NCBI GenBank assembly: GCA_003439945.1
Contig: QVRM01005598.1
Location: 23,501-87,500 of the forward strand
Direction of reading: 5' to 3'
DNA length: 64,000 bases
DNA from: Dermanyssus gallinae
Lineage: Eukaryota > Arthropoda > Arachnida > Mesostigmata > Dermanyssidae
The notes under the pieces are model-generated. The model saw nothing but the letters and a program-made list of their open reading frames with translations. It was not told where the DNA came from and did no database searches. Shown here piece after piece: positions 11,258-23,062 of the stretch (its first letter is position 1; each line of letters begins with the position of its first letter). The translations under genes were made by a program, and so were the position numbers.

Positions 11258-12623
11258 TAACATACACAGATTATCTTTATTTCGTCGTTTCAGCCAAGTG
11301 GCCATGTTTATTTTCTTTACAAGGGTTGTTCACTTGTTGTCCTACTAACGCCGGCAAAATAATGTAGTAAATAATTCGTTAACGACTATTTAACTCAAAA
11401 TAAGTTGAAGTGAAAGGAGTACAGAAATAATAATCAAGCGAATGTAGAGCAACAAAAGGAAGTGAACGAATTTTCGATGCCGGCTATGCCCGCACAAGCG
11501 TATCGAGCTAACTGAACGTTTTCTTACCCTGCCTTTTTCACTTACAGCTTGGACCCTATCTTAACGTTGACACGCTACCGCTTTATACAGCATTGGATCT
11601 CAACTTTATACTTGACACATGTTTACGCTGGGCAGCTGTCTGCGGGCAAGATGCGCTAGCCGGCGGGACGCCACGTACCATCGATTGTGACGCGCTAGTG
11701 AGAATTATTAGCGTTGTCTGCGCGCTTTTACACGATCTGCATGGCGAATTGACGTTAAACACCGACTCTCTCAGACGGTACGCAGATCACATTGCGACTA
11801 ACAGATCTACTGCTGCTTCGGCGGCGGCAACGGCGGCGGCGACCCAGCGCTTGAAGCCGACGCAATCACGTGATGAGGTTTACGATCCTGATGGCGGAGG
11901 TGATCCGGCCGACTCGGGTCGTCGGCACATGGGGTTCCCCTCGTCGGCGTTGTCGTCATCTCTCTTACTACAGTCTTCTCACAACAGCAGCAGTAGTCAC
12001 GACCTCAGCAGTAGCAACAGCAGCAACAACAACAGCAGCAGCAGCAAGAACAACAAGTACAACAACAACAACAAAAACGACTACAACAAGAACGACAACA
12101 ACTCTAGTTTGAATTGTTGCCACCCGGACGATCCTCCTCGGCGTGGCCTTGTGCTGGTCTCGTCCGACCACGAGGAGCTGGCGTGCCGCGAGAGTGAGCT
12201 GTGCCGGGTACCGTACTTTAAGTCGCTGCTGCACGGCGGTTTCCGCGAATCTCTCCAGCAGGGACGAGTGTGCGTCAATCTGCATTCGTCAATGTTGCGG
12301 GTCATGCTGACGACGCTCGAAACTGGCCGCTTGGCGGATCTGCCCGTCGATCGCCTGCTCGACACGTACATGGCGTTCGACTACGTACAGAGCGACGAGC
12401 TTCTGCACGCGTTCGATGCACAGCTGCGTCGTAACTTCCTTGCGTTCGCGCACACGTCGCTCGACGAACTGCTGGCTGAGCTGTCACCGGCACTCGTCCA
12501 ACGAGTCCTGCCAATGATTCTCCGCGACATGACCGACGCGTTTGGGCTGAACGGCTACGCTTTCGTTCTTCGATTCCTCCTGCTCTGGCTCCGGGTTGGT
12601 TTGTTTGCTAATAACGAATTGCC

Positions 12624-12681
<58 letters not shown>

Positions 12682-14331
12682 GCAATATAATTTTCTGCAA
12701 TACGCCCTTATTTGTTACAATTGTTGAAAATGTGTATTTATGGAAATGTTACAATGCTTTCACAAGCTTAATGAGGAATTACTGAATTGAAATAAATTTG
12801 ACGTCTAAAGAAAACGGTCCTATAAAAAGAAGGATATATATATATATATATATAGGATGTATTTAAGGTATGCTATCTAAAACAACTGAAAATGCATATA
12901 TTTAGTTTGGTACCATATAATTCTATCTATTGTATTGTTCCACCCACTTGAGAATATTGACGTTTGTAACGATCATATTTGTGTGCGTTTTTTGGTTTGG
13001 TTTGTTTTTTACAGCTGGACGCATCGCGTGATGACTGGTTACCGCTCATCCTATCATCAACGTTAAAGGCAGCCAACAAGTGGGAGCACATGAGGCCTGT
13101 CGTGTACGAATCGTTTGACGGTGTTGTCCATATGTTTGATGGCAAAACATGGGCACCTTGCCACTGGGCGGACTTTGATTCAATGCGAGAAGGAGTATAC
13201 AACTTTAAGGTTCGTGTATATATATACGTATATATTTAGCTCCTTCAAATGTTATACATTTGACTTAACCCTAAGAAGGTGTGTCGCTTAATAGAGATTA
13301 ACGATACCGGGGATAAGTAGCTCATTTTTGCAGTTTTATGCTCAAGCTTGCACTTCTTCTTTGATAGGTACGGTTGGCGTTGTCTTTATGTTGAATTTTC
13401 GTGCTCTGAAATGCGTGCACTGAATGCGTGCCCTGCCTTGCATGTCTCTTGCACGCTCTTGCAGGTGGTGCGCTACAAGCAGTGCTACTTGGCGCACAAC
13501 TTCCTTCGGAGTAATACGATCACGCTAAATGACAGCATCAGTGGCAAGGAGACTGTCATCGTCCGCCACGTCGACAATAGGTGTGGCTACTTCATCGAGA
13601 TGCTGGGTCAAGCGTTCTGCAGCGTCGGCAGCCGTCACTACATGATCGACGACGACATGCGACTTCGCGAGGTGGACCTACCCTCAGTGGACGGCTTCGC
13701 TCTCGAACCGCGCTGCGTCGACAGTCCCCGTCGGCGAATCTACTTCCACACGGAACAGGTCGGATTCTGCGTGCGGCTCGACGAGAACTTTGTCGTCACC
13801 GAACGTTGGCAGTTTAGCAGTGCCGGCGTCAGCCTGGACTACCAACTGCACGTACTCGAGGGCCACATACTCGCTCTCAGGCTAGGCTACGACGCCTACG
13901 TACTGGATCACGATCTGGCAAGGTTCGTTCTGGTCGAGGACTACTTTCCCAAACCAGAATTGATTTCGACGAGCATCGGGCGTCTCTTTGTTTACCTAGA
14001 CGGTGTCTGGTCGGACTCCGTACAGCCTCTAGTCACGACGCGATTGCTTCCGAAGATTAGCGGAGTCATCTACAAGATATTCGACCTCGACGACCAAACG
14101 TTCCTGATCGTCACTGAGGACGTCGAACTGACCCAGGCGCGCCTGCGTGTCAGTGAGACAGAGTCAGATCCGAAAGTTGTGGGCTTCTTTCGGTGGTGCA
14201 GCGAGGAGCGAAAGTGGGAGGATGTATCGTCGCAAAGCCGCATTCCCAAGACTCAGCTTCAGCAGACTGTCGTGCTCAATCACCCAGGCCTACCTCTCTA
14301 TGCAAGAAGAGCCTATAACACGGTTCAATAG
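8769..14331 (+). CDS. Protein with two BTB-BACK modules (3' part of gene)
   Basis: Exons 8769-8886, 9066-9169, 11034-11199, 11548-12594, 13015-13209 and 13465-14331 (stop) join in consistent phase with GT-AG borders. The first three and the start of the fourth encode a divergent BTB domain (C-H-K-H-V-L-E; L-L-R-I-L-Y-T-R-R) running into a BACK-like helical domain (F-L-Q-L-K-E-A-E-L-G-P-Y-L, then L-R-W-A). A Ser/Asn-rich linker (about 11980-12115) separates this from a second BTB (about 12142-12420, with C-R-V-P-Y-F-K-S-L-L) and a second BACK-like region ending L-L-L-W-L-R. The last two exons encode about 350 residues of strand-rich sequence like a degenerate beta-propeller, without clear kelch repeats. 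BTB-BACK proteins usually dimerise and act as cullin-3 adaptors; that role is inferred. The acceptor at 11033 (AAAG) is weak but chosen by phase and homology. The 5' end is uncertain. Confidence 0.75.
8887..9065. repeat. (TA)n tract within BTB-gene intron
   Basis: The short intron between two BTB exons is mostly a (TA)n tract (about 8931-8982) with AT-rich flanks. Microsatellite expansion inside small introns is a recurring pattern in this window. Confidence 0.85.
9540..10030 (-). pseudogene. Mariner-family transposase remnant
   Basis: On the minus strand, pieces in shifting frames match the mariner catalytic region in order: R-R-L-A-A-K-F-V-L-K-M-L-N (about 9930-9900), K-x-M-A-T-A-like, E-Y-Y-L-E-I-L (about 9655), and N-N-S-Y-I-L-H-Q-H-N-A-S-A-H (about 9600-9560). 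The last corresponds to the usual I-L-H-H-D-N-A-P-A-H, with the second catalytic aspartate changed to histidine. Stops and frameshifts confirm it is dead. It lies in the BTB-gene intron 9170-11033, on the opposite strand to the gene. Confidence 0.7.
10442..10565 (+). repeat. Dispersed repeat, copy A (partner 18429-18555)
   Basis: About 120 bp including GCTTGACGCATAT and AGCAGCTAGCGTG aligns, with substitutions and small gaps, to 18429-18555. This copy is in a BTB-gene intron and the other in a TXNDC9 intron. No protein motif is seen; it is an unnamed interspersed element. Confidence 0.6.
12595..13014. repeat. BTB-gene intron with (TA)n and dispersed repeat copy 2
   Basis: Donor CGG|GTTGGT at 12594 and acceptor TTTTTTACAG at 13014 bound this intron. 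It contains (TA)n at about 12627-12676 and 12834-12854 and the second copy (12692-12856) of the repeat at 1628-1772. Confidence 0.7.
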
Positions 14332-15184
14332 AACTTCAACGTTCGTCCTCAAAGCCCTATTGCCTAGTAGATAGGTGGCTTCCTTGATTGTGTATCTCTG
14401 TGTATGCTCCGACCTGCCTGTCATATGTGATACATTATGATGTCTTACGTGTATACATATGTAATATATTACTTATTTTAGTACCTGGTAGAAACAGATA
14501 CAATTATATATTTTGTTCATATATATTTGCCGATATCTCCAACACCCTATTGTTGTGAGGATGGTAAGATATAACCCACGATTTAGGTAGTATAGTACAT
14601 ACTCGTATATGCAAGCTTGCGTATGCCCTAGCTTGGGTTGAGGTTGAAACATGGAGGTGCAATCTTAATTCCATGATTGCTTATATATAACCCGTTGTTG
14701 CCATATTTCTAATATTTACATGCTGATTATTTGACGTAGAACGACCTTATCATTGGTATACTGTTGTATAGTGATGAGCACATAACGAACAGATCTTATA
14801 CGCATCTACTTATTTGAATCTGTTTTCAGTACGCTTTTGCATCTCAGCTGTATGTGTATAAATGCATAAGCTGCTGTATTACTGAAATACGACTTTGTTG
14901 CTAAACACCAAGATAAACATTATATATAAATATATATCAGCTAAATCACATTTACGATATGTATACATTAAATTGCAATAGTACGACTTGTGCAGTACCT
15001 TAAATGACAAGTAGCGTGTCGTCTACGATATGTGGCAAAGCAACAATAATGGCTTCTTGTGCCAACCACATAGTGACTCCTCAACAGAGGACGATTCTTG
15101 AGGCAGCGAAAACACGTATATGCTTACGTTACCACATACTGTACGCGTCAAATGCCAGTTGACCCAGTCAAGTCGATACTTCCA

Positions 15185-15236
<52 letters not shown>

Positions 15237-15564
15237 GGGAGCTTAGTACAGTTGTGTACGCGACCGCTACAACGTTTCGTTCTTGGAAATGCATGATTTG
15301 ATTGAAAGCCGTGAATTGTGCCACATTGCTGAAGCCAAGCTAAGTTATACATATATATATTTTTTGTACTATATATTGGAAAGCCGACCAGTAGCGCAGA
15401 AGAGTTCACTGGATCAAAGAGTATCGGTCTATAAGAACGTATATATATATGCCTAATTTCCAGACCCTGTAAGGTCTGTCACAGGGTAAGGGTTCGGTTC
15501 AATAAAAATCGATTGTGGCATTTGTTGCAAAGTGTAGATTGGACTGTATTATTTAAAGAGTATC

Positions 15565-15612
<48 letters not shown>

Positions 15613-16705
15613 CGTGTATAGCGCAGTTGGTAGCACATGTTGTGCTCATATAGTAGGATAGGACTCAAATGGAAGCTTTAGGAAGGTGTTCATTCTATCA
15701 GGCCGTCCAATACCCCTTACTGAAGAAAGAGTTCTACAGCTAATCGCAAATATGTATACGAGTATATACATCTTTCTGCGGTACAGCCTATTAGACATGA
15801 CCTGTGACTTTAACTGCATGAGTCGTGACACAGCAAATAATAGGAAAATTCCGGGGCTTGCTCCGTGTTTAACCAAACATCGGCTAATCGAATAATGGCT
15901 CTCCAAACAGACAGAGCTCACCCACTCTCACTCTTAAACCAGAGATGTTGAACGACGGTTTAGATTTGTCGATTCCGGGGAGACAGCGAACTACCGCATA
16001 TAGGCAGCGGCCCAGACGTCTAGCATTCAAAAAAGATAGCTGTCCTTGATCATGCCACGCTGTCACAAGGCTTTGTTGAAGAATAGGCGTTTTGTGAACT
16101 CCGAACAAAGCAAGAGAATTTCCAAATAAGGCAAAAAAATGTGTGAAATCTCATAAAAATAGTGTAACTTGTTTTAATAAGGCAGATGCTACACACAGTG
16201 ACAGGGAGAGTGTGGACGTATTTGATTGGAGAGAATTTATAGATGTCGAGCGTGGCTTCATAGTAGAGTCCTGCGGCGCTACTGGGAATTATTACGCAAA
16301 AAACAATCGGTTTGTTATAGGCGGTGGCGCGATAACGCGACTATTGCGGAGCTTTTGCGCATGTTCTAAAATAAGCAATCGTGACCGCCCAGTACAAACT
16401 TAAGTTACCTAAATGACTATGTGTGAGGCGTTAGAGCGAGAGTTTAATAAAATTCGACATAACAACACGGACTCCCTCACTGCCTCCATTCAGCAAACAT
16501 TAGCAAATATCGATCGGTAGGATTTGCAATCCCTGTGAGTGATCCAGGCTTCAAATTGAAGCAATGATTAGAGCAAACAGCGGTAACATTGACTAAATAT
16601 GTTCATTGGGAATGTCCCTACCGTGACATACAAAATATTTCATTTGCATATTTGTTTTCTGTTAGGTTCAGCATTTGAAACAAGCGACATCACTTGGTCT
16701 CGATG

Positions 16706-16748
<43 letters not shown>

Positions 16749-17351
16749 GTTTTACCAATACAAACATTTTAATGCTAAGATAAACTTGAGGTAATTGTTC
16801 TACGGTTCTAACCATTTCTGCACGATTTAAGTCAAACATAGGGTACTAGGAAGCTAAGTGATGTTAAGAAATATCATTAGCCTCTGAATAACGGATGACA
16901 ACTAAAATATTAAGCGTTCATCTTTATTTACCAGTAAATGATATCTAAACAGCAGGTAATAAATAGGCGATCGAAATGTACAAGCGGGAGGTACCTGAAA
17001 CGAGGCCGACCTTTGGCATGGGAGTTCCGTTAAGAATATACTTTTTTTATATATATATGTTTAGGCTCGTCGCCTTTCGTCGTCGAAAGACCCCCCCCCC
17101 CCCCCATTTAATCTTACCATCATGTAAACCGTCTAATATAACAAAATATATTTGCTGCTATTTGGTCAATTTACGTAATCACTTAAAAATTAATTTAATC
17201 TCGCTTTCCGTGCACTGTACGGATAAGTGATCCAATTTGCTGCAACGTTCACTGTATTGCTTCATCTTTTGCCGTCAGTCAGCCTATACAGGCACCGCCG
17301 TAGAGGCTCCAACTATACACGATTCGCAAAAATCGCAGCTATAAGGCGGGT
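14332..17351. other. Intergenic stretch with TA and CT microsatellites
   Basis: The 3' flank of the BTB gene and the presumed 3' UTR side of TXNDC9. It contains (TA)n at about 15187-15234, 15573-15610 and 16724-16748 (the last preceded by a CT run) and a C run near 17091-17105. On the minus strand an AATAAA lies at about 16922-16927, downstream of TXNDC9. Frames such as 15023-15409 and 16143-16403 match nothing I recognise. Confidence 0.5.
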
Positions 17352-17652
17352 TCAATCATCGTCGTCGGATGCGGAGTCGTTTCGAGTAGTACCACGAATG
17401 TTTTTACGGACGACACCAAACACCGGCTTCTTCTCTTTCGGTTTCTCGTCGGGCGCACACGATAAATCACCTGCATAGGTAATAATGCCTGAAAACCCAG
17501 TGAGACAAATCGTAGTTAAAAACCATGCTATATATATATAAAAAACGAGATAGCATTTGTGAGCGTGGAAGAGATATATATGAAGAGAAACGTCTCGTTA
17601 GCCCTTGACAGTATTGTAGTTTAAATCAATACTTAAAAATATATGAAAGGTA

Positions 17653-17688
<36 letters not shown>

Positions 17689-18139
17689 CCCACAAGAACC
17701 CACCTTTTTGAGCAATGCGCCACTCCAACATTTCTGTAGAAAATTCATCGTGTCCTCCAAGATCATCGAACCCGACGATACGGTCGACACCTTCAAAGTT
17801 CTTAAACAGAACGATTGTAGGAAGGACGCGGATGTTCATGCGGGTGCAGAGGAATGGCGCCTTCTCGACGGAGAGGCGCAGGAATCGAGTCTCCGGGTGC
17901 TTACCGGCCAAGATATGCATATGCTTGTTGACGATGCCGCACCTGCCAAGTACCACCAGCCACACAAACCACAGACACAAACATGCATGAGAAACCGGCC
18001 ATCACAACGATTATAGTGATATCTCCCTCAATATCGTGATGTGGCCACGTCGCGACGTATCGACAGCGGCCTCACAACGTCAAATATCTTTACAAACGCC
18101 TCATACGTATGCACAAAACATAAATTGGAACAAACTTTG

Positions 18140-18197
<58 letters not shown>

Positions 18198-19156
18198 AAG
18201 TTGTTATTAGGGATGTACAGCATTTATGGGTCTAATCTGCTCCAAGAATGGGCTCATCGTACTAAGTAATGGTCAACAAACCATACCGTTGAAGAATTGT
18301 GGTCTTTACTCAGAGATTTGGACCGTAACGTGGACATTGAAATTTTGATTTTTTAGCACGCTCCGCAAATTCTAGATATAATAGGGTGTTAGTCAATATA
18401 TATATATATATAATTTTTTTTCTTTTGATTAGGAGGCTTTGGGACTGCTTGATACATATTCGTCACGAGCAGCTAGCGTGACCTGTATGGGACTCGCAAG
18501 CCCACTAAACCTGTATTCCCCCCTCTGACTCGATGTTGCTTTTTACAACCCGGTCAATATCCACGGGAGCGTACGGTCACATTTTCACTCTTGAAGCAAG
18601 TTGTTGTGTGCAAAATGCAGCCTAACCTCGGTTCGTGTTTCTTCTAATAAAAAAAGCCGCCTTCTTCAAGCAATGTACAAGTATATACAGTATAGATACG
18701 TACCGCATAGTTTCCTCACGGTAGAAGTGGACGACAACATGCTGGGATTTCTTGCACGCTTCAAAGAACTCACTCTCGTTGGAGAGCTCCGTATACTCGC
18801 CGTGGCCAAGTTGGAGCCATTCCTTTTTCTTTTGCTCGGCCTTTTTCATGGTTGCCAAGCGACGCTGACGAATGCCTGATGTCGCATAATGATAATTTGA
18901 GATTAAGATTGTCAGATAGATACAGACACTGTACAATGTCGTGTCTCATTTTGTATAGCCACGAGATAGATGGGAAAGGACAAGCGCAAAGACAGCCCCC
19001 GTTCCAGCGTTTCATTCACTTACCTTCGAGGTCATCTTCATCGAGTTTCTCGAGTCGCTCGATTTCGCGGTCGATCTCGTCTTCGGCAATCCTCGCTGCC
19101 TCGAGCAGCTTGTCAGCCAACTTCTGCTGCACGGCGGCGGTGGCACCAACAGCCAT
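17352..19156 (-). CDS. TXNDC9: TXNDC9, thioredoxin-fold phosducin-like co-chaperone
   Basis: Minus-strand exons are 19156-19024, 18875-18704, 17942-17704 and 17470-17352; all three junctions keep phase and use GT-AG, giving 220 residues against about 226 in vertebrates. The order matches TXNDC9: an acidic N-terminal helix (E-D-E-I-D-R-E-I-E-R-L-E), a linker ending W-L-Q-L-G-H-G-E-Y, a thioredoxin fold (V-V-V-H-F-Y-R, V-E-K-A-P-F-L-C, V-L-P-T-I-V-L-F-K, V-G-F-D-D-L-G), E-M-L-E-W-R, and a tail N-I-R-G-T-T followed by S-A-S-D-D-D-D. As in the family, the redox C-x-x-C is absent (T-M-R-C at the site), so it is not an oxidoreductase; the family binds the CCT/TRiC chaperonin and modulates actin and tubulin folding in the cytosol. 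The ATG at 19156 is chosen by family length; the frame is open upstream. Introns carry (TA)n tracts (18140-18193, 17658-17687). Confidence 0.93.
18429..18555 (+). repeat. Dispersed repeat, copy B (partner 10442-10565)
   Basis: Diverged copy of the segment at 10442-10565, sharing GCTTGATACATAT-like and AGCAGCTAGCGTGA words and preceded by a TA tract and a T run. It is located in TXNDC9 intron 2, antisense to that gene. Confidence 0.6.
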
Positions 19157-19159
19157 CTG

Positions 19160-19859
19160 CGTGCGAATGTGGGAACGGCGGCGACAACAACGAACCCCGT
19201 GCGATATTGCAACAGCAAATACCAGAAAAAGAACAAAAAGAGAAATACAGAACAACATGATATCGACAAGAACCAAAGTCCTATTGAGAGAATTTGAGAA
19301 TTCGGGGCAGGTGCTGGCGCCCGATTAACTCAATTCGAGATGTAGGCCTTCTCGGTACTTAACTCGGAAACTTAGTCACCACGGCATTACTCATGGCGAA
19401 ACAGTACGAAATTTAGCACTTTCCCAAACAGTACGAGATTTTACCGCTTATAGGTAGCACAGAAATGTGTGTGTGTGTATGTGCAACTCATACCGCAGCA
19501 TAAGAGGCACTTCTAAAAAGCGACATATGTACGCTCGTATCTTATTATGACATAGTTTACTCGAAATGAGGCAGCACGGAAACAGGCGACGTTAATTTGG
19601 GGCTTTGTGTGTGCCCATCTGGGCATCGTCCATGCACAGGAACCATTGAGATGAGCCCCGTAGAAGTATTAAGTTGTTCAAAATGAAAGTAAACTTAAAA
19701 ACAAAAATTATGTCGTGCTGAGGAACGAATATCTCCAGACCAACTGCTTTACAAATCTGCACCCCCTTAATCAGTTTTCTTGTATTGTTACGACCGGGAA
19801 TTCTGTGTTTACGAACGATCAGACGGCAGACAATAATTGCTGTGATATACGCACACAAC

Positions 19860-19902
<43 letters not shown>

Positions 19903-20049
19903 CAACCCAAACCGTTCAAGTACCAATTACGATTCTTTAACTATGCTACCTATGTATTCCCGTAGTATAATTACCGATTCAAATCAAACGTAAATTATGA
20001 TTATATTACCTAGCTCAGCGAAGAAATCGCTAATGCCCGCTGGTGGCAG

Positions 20050-20092
<43 letters not shown>

Positions 20093-20630
20093 ATAAACAG
20101 ATGAGATACAAAATCGACGGATCAAGCACCATCAACTTTAGAATATGGTCGCTAGGAACTCGGCCAAAAGACGACCGATCTGGAAAATTGGTTACACAGG
20201 TTGACACAGGGTTACCAAGTAGTGTGGTAATGACGAAGTTATGATAGAGACCAACAAGGTCTCACAGGTCTTCAATTGTTTTTTACAGGCGGTGTTGCTT
20301 CATCATTTACCAAGTGACCAATCAATGAGCGTATTATTGCTTTAAGTCTACCGGAGCGCTCCACGACGACATTCAGTTTTAAAAAGATGACGATACTTGT
20401 TTCAAATGTTGTCTTAACCTTGTCGTATTGGGAATCAGGCCGCTAGCTACGACGGCTAGCAATTTCACGCTATCCACCAGGTCAGATCTAACCTACCCGA
20501 TCCCCTGACACATATCATAGACACAATTTAAACAAGATTATTAAAAATAGCGCTTGTTAGCCAATTGCCGAGACATCTCGAAAATAATAACACGGCGCTG
20601 GGGTAACCGGTTTATTTTGTCAATCACTTC
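19160..20630. other. Intergenic stretch upstream of TXNDC9
   Basis: It should contain the TXNDC9 promoter and 5' UTR near 19160-19400, but I see no decisive promoter motif. A GT microsatellite lies near 19467-19482, with (TA)n at about 19862-19899 and 20051-20094. No further gene is recognised. Confidence 0.5.
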
Positions 20631-20639
20631 ACGTCTAAA

Positions 20640-20925
20640 ATTGTGGTATAGGCTGCTTGGTTTTGTGCAGAACTTTCTGTAGATGCCGGACGCGCTTTCG
20701 ACAGTGCTCGTCCACATATACTCCTATTCAAATGCAGGCAGATGTGCGTTGACAAAGACGCCGTTAAACTAGCATTGACTTACGTTCTCGGGCGTCACTA
20801 GCTTATGGAGCTTGTGCAAGGGAGGGGGCTTAGGTTTGCGCGGTATACCGCAGGGCTCGTTCATTGGCCCACTAGACTTGTATGGTGCATTCAGAAATTC
20901 GAAAAAAAATCGGCCACTGTTATTG
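20640..20925 (+). pseudogene. LINE reverse transcriptase fragment
   Basis: Frames encode F-D-S-A-R-P-H-I-L-L-F-K (about 20690-20730), matching the RT D-x-x-x-A-F-D-x-x-x-H-x-x-L-L block, then Y-V-L-G-R, then in another frame G-L-R-G-I-P-Q-G-S-F-I-G-P-L (about 20832-20875), the G-I-P-Q-G-S motif of reverse transcriptases. A frameshift and a stop separate them. The homology ends abruptly at about 20925, where mariner-like sequence begins. Confidence 0.7.
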
Positions 20926-21310
20926 GAGCAAGAAGCTCCACATTGCCCAACCACACCGCATAAATGAGGCTATTCCACTAAATAGACCCGCTCAACAAGG
21001 CCAAATCATACTGCTTCACTACAACGCCAGGTTGTTGCACAAGTCGACAAGACCTCACTCCAAGAGCTCGAATGAGAGGTTCTTAAAGCACCCATCGAGC
21101 TCTCTGGACCTTACGCCAACCGAATATCACATTTTCCGCTCCATGTAAAACCATACGAGGGGAATTACCTTCAACGTCAAAGTCGACGTCAAAAACTGGC
21201 TCACCACAACCTTTTTGACACCAGACCGGGCGATTTCTGACGGAACAGAACCAACAATTGGTCGAGAGGTGGAAGGAGGTCGTAATCAACAACGAAGAAT
21301 ACATGATTGA
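20926..21310 (+). pseudogene. Mariner transposase C-terminal remnant
   Basis: Plus-strand frame 20882-21148 holds I-L-L-H-Y-N-A-R-L (about 21019), matching mariner L-L-H-D-N-A-R-P-H with the catalytic Asp replaced by Tyr, followed by H-P-S-S-S-L-D-L-T-P-T-E-Y-H-I-F-R-S, matching H-P-P-Y-S-P-D-L-A-P-S-D-Y-H-L-F. A shifted frame ends with L-V-E-R-W-K-E-V-V-I-N-N-E-E-Y, the usual mariner C-terminus. It is dead by substitution and frameshift. Confidence 0.8.
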
Positions 21311-22710
21311 TTACTTATTGTTGTAATTATTGTTTTTGTTCAAATAAAACTATATGATATAAATGCTACCAAAAGTCTACGCTTATTTTACTTAATAAAT
21401 GAAATAACGCACAGTTCAAAAGTATATATATATATATATATATATATATAGCCGAAATCGATGGACCAGCGCACGGCCGTCGAGGTCATTCACGACGCAC
21501 TGTCAAACATCGGCGACTCAGGAAGCAGTGCGTTGTGGAGGCATTAACGTCGTATGTACAGGAGCATTCCCACCGCAACATGCACAATAAATAGGTCGGC
21601 CAGTAACCATAGAGACAATTCGTGGATTTGCATCTTTGGCTCATAAACAATGACGCCAAAAACACACATCACAATGACAACTAGTGGGTTAACGAAAAGT
21701 GGCGACGACGCATAATCAGCTGCCTACACATTTAACTGCGAGTTTTCTTTGGAACGCGTTCCTCTCGTAAATGAAGGCAGAAGCCAGTGAACGGCAATTG
21801 AAGACATTATCGAAGAGTTATTTAACATATATGTGTGTAGGTTTTGTCACCGTTAACGGAACATATAGCAAGAGAAATTGACCGATCGACGAGATGTCAG
21901 ATGATCTTTGTGGTCCTAACTACAAAACGTCGTCTCATAATTGGCTCAGAGCACTAAAGCGAAAACAAAAAGTGTTCAACTCACCTTAAATCCTCGGGTT
22001 TTATTGTTGTGGCGTACGGAAGCTGATTGTGAATTAATAGTCGAATAGCTTCGTTAGCAGAGTTCGTTCAATCACTGTCAATCACTTTTCGTCGGCTTGC
22101 GGCTAATGGTCGACAATACTTGATCCAACAGCATACACACGGCTCCAGCTCCACTTCCAAATATAGTGAGCCAATGATGATGCACGCTTCAGTCAAGAGA
22201 TACAAGCGATGACGGTGAGAGAGGGGATACGGCACACGAAGGAGAGTCGACAGTCGTCTTGTGTCTCTTTGTGTATATATATATATATAGATATATATGT
22301 AAATAAATATAAGCGTCGGTGCTATGTGGTTTTGTAAATTGTGTGAATCTCGTGCGTAGTTAGCACGAGGAGTGGCTCCAAATGTCGATACGGGCCTGTT
22401 CTGGGAGAGCGAGGGGCCTTCGGCCCCTCCCACCTTGTCACCGGCCAGCAGTAGAGGCGGCAGACAAATCAAAACATCCAGAAAAACAACTGTCGTCGTC
22501 TGCTAGAAAAAAAGGCGCGTAAATGTTGTCCGCCAATCGTCACAAAGGCTTGACAGAAATAGCCGGCCGATGTTATGAATAAAGGCCAGTTTAACAACGA
22601 TGCGCGTTGTACAAACGCTTACAGAGAATCGAGAAGGTCGGAAGTTTGCGGCGACTACAGCCGCACTGGGCATCTTGGTTCCCAATGAGCAACACTTATC
22701 GTTAATGTGT
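21311..22710. other. Unassigned intergenic stretch
   Basis: Contains (TA)n at about 21424-21450 and a shorter one near 22273-22300. Nothing else recognisable; the minus-strand frame 22068-22472 runs through the TA tract and has no family signature. Confidence 0.5.
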
Positions 22711-22712
22711 AT

Positions 22713-22858
22713 ATAGCCATGATTTATCGTCCACGGGACTGCTTTTCGCAATGCTTCATAAACGGACTCCCATAAATACAAGCCGCGCACTTAAGTGTGT
22801 GTTTCCGGTCGCGAGACGCAGGCGGAATGCACTACACCACCAGACTCAACTAGACACA
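22713..22858 (-). mobile_element. tRNA-derived SINE, family 1, minus copy with deletion
   Basis: On the minus strand the head (GGTGGTGTAGTGCATTCCGC) and tail (TTTATGGGAGTCCGTTTATG, then CAGTCCCGTGGACG) match the plus copies at 35201-35375 and 50626-50806. The box B region between them is deleted, so the copy cannot be a pol III gene. Confidence 0.75.
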
Positions 22859-22964
22859 CGGTAGCGTCTAAATGCCCCACCCACTGTTCTCGCTCAACTG
22901 GACGAATACGAATTGGCAGGATTCTATCGCAGAGAACAGCAACAGGACAATGGCAACAGAAACA

Positions 22965-23062
22965 ACCAGCAAGGCCGAGGTTCGAACCTGAAGCGATAAA
23001 CGGCCTGTTGTCAACCATGGCTGTCATGACCCATCTCGACGCGACGCCGCGTCAGCCGCCCT
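22965..23062 (-). mobile_element. tRNA-like SINE head, family 3
   Basis: The minus strand reads GGCGGCTGACGCGG, then TCATGACAGCCATGGTTG and a box B-like GGTTCGAACC, in the same order as the family 3 head at 28950-29035. It sits directly upstream of the family 1 copy on the same strand. Homology is weaker than in the other SINE calls. Confidence 0.45.

Noticed and set aside
16143..16403. 86-codon plus-strand frame
   Set aside because: No motif, splice support or composition difference from surrounding intergenic DNA.
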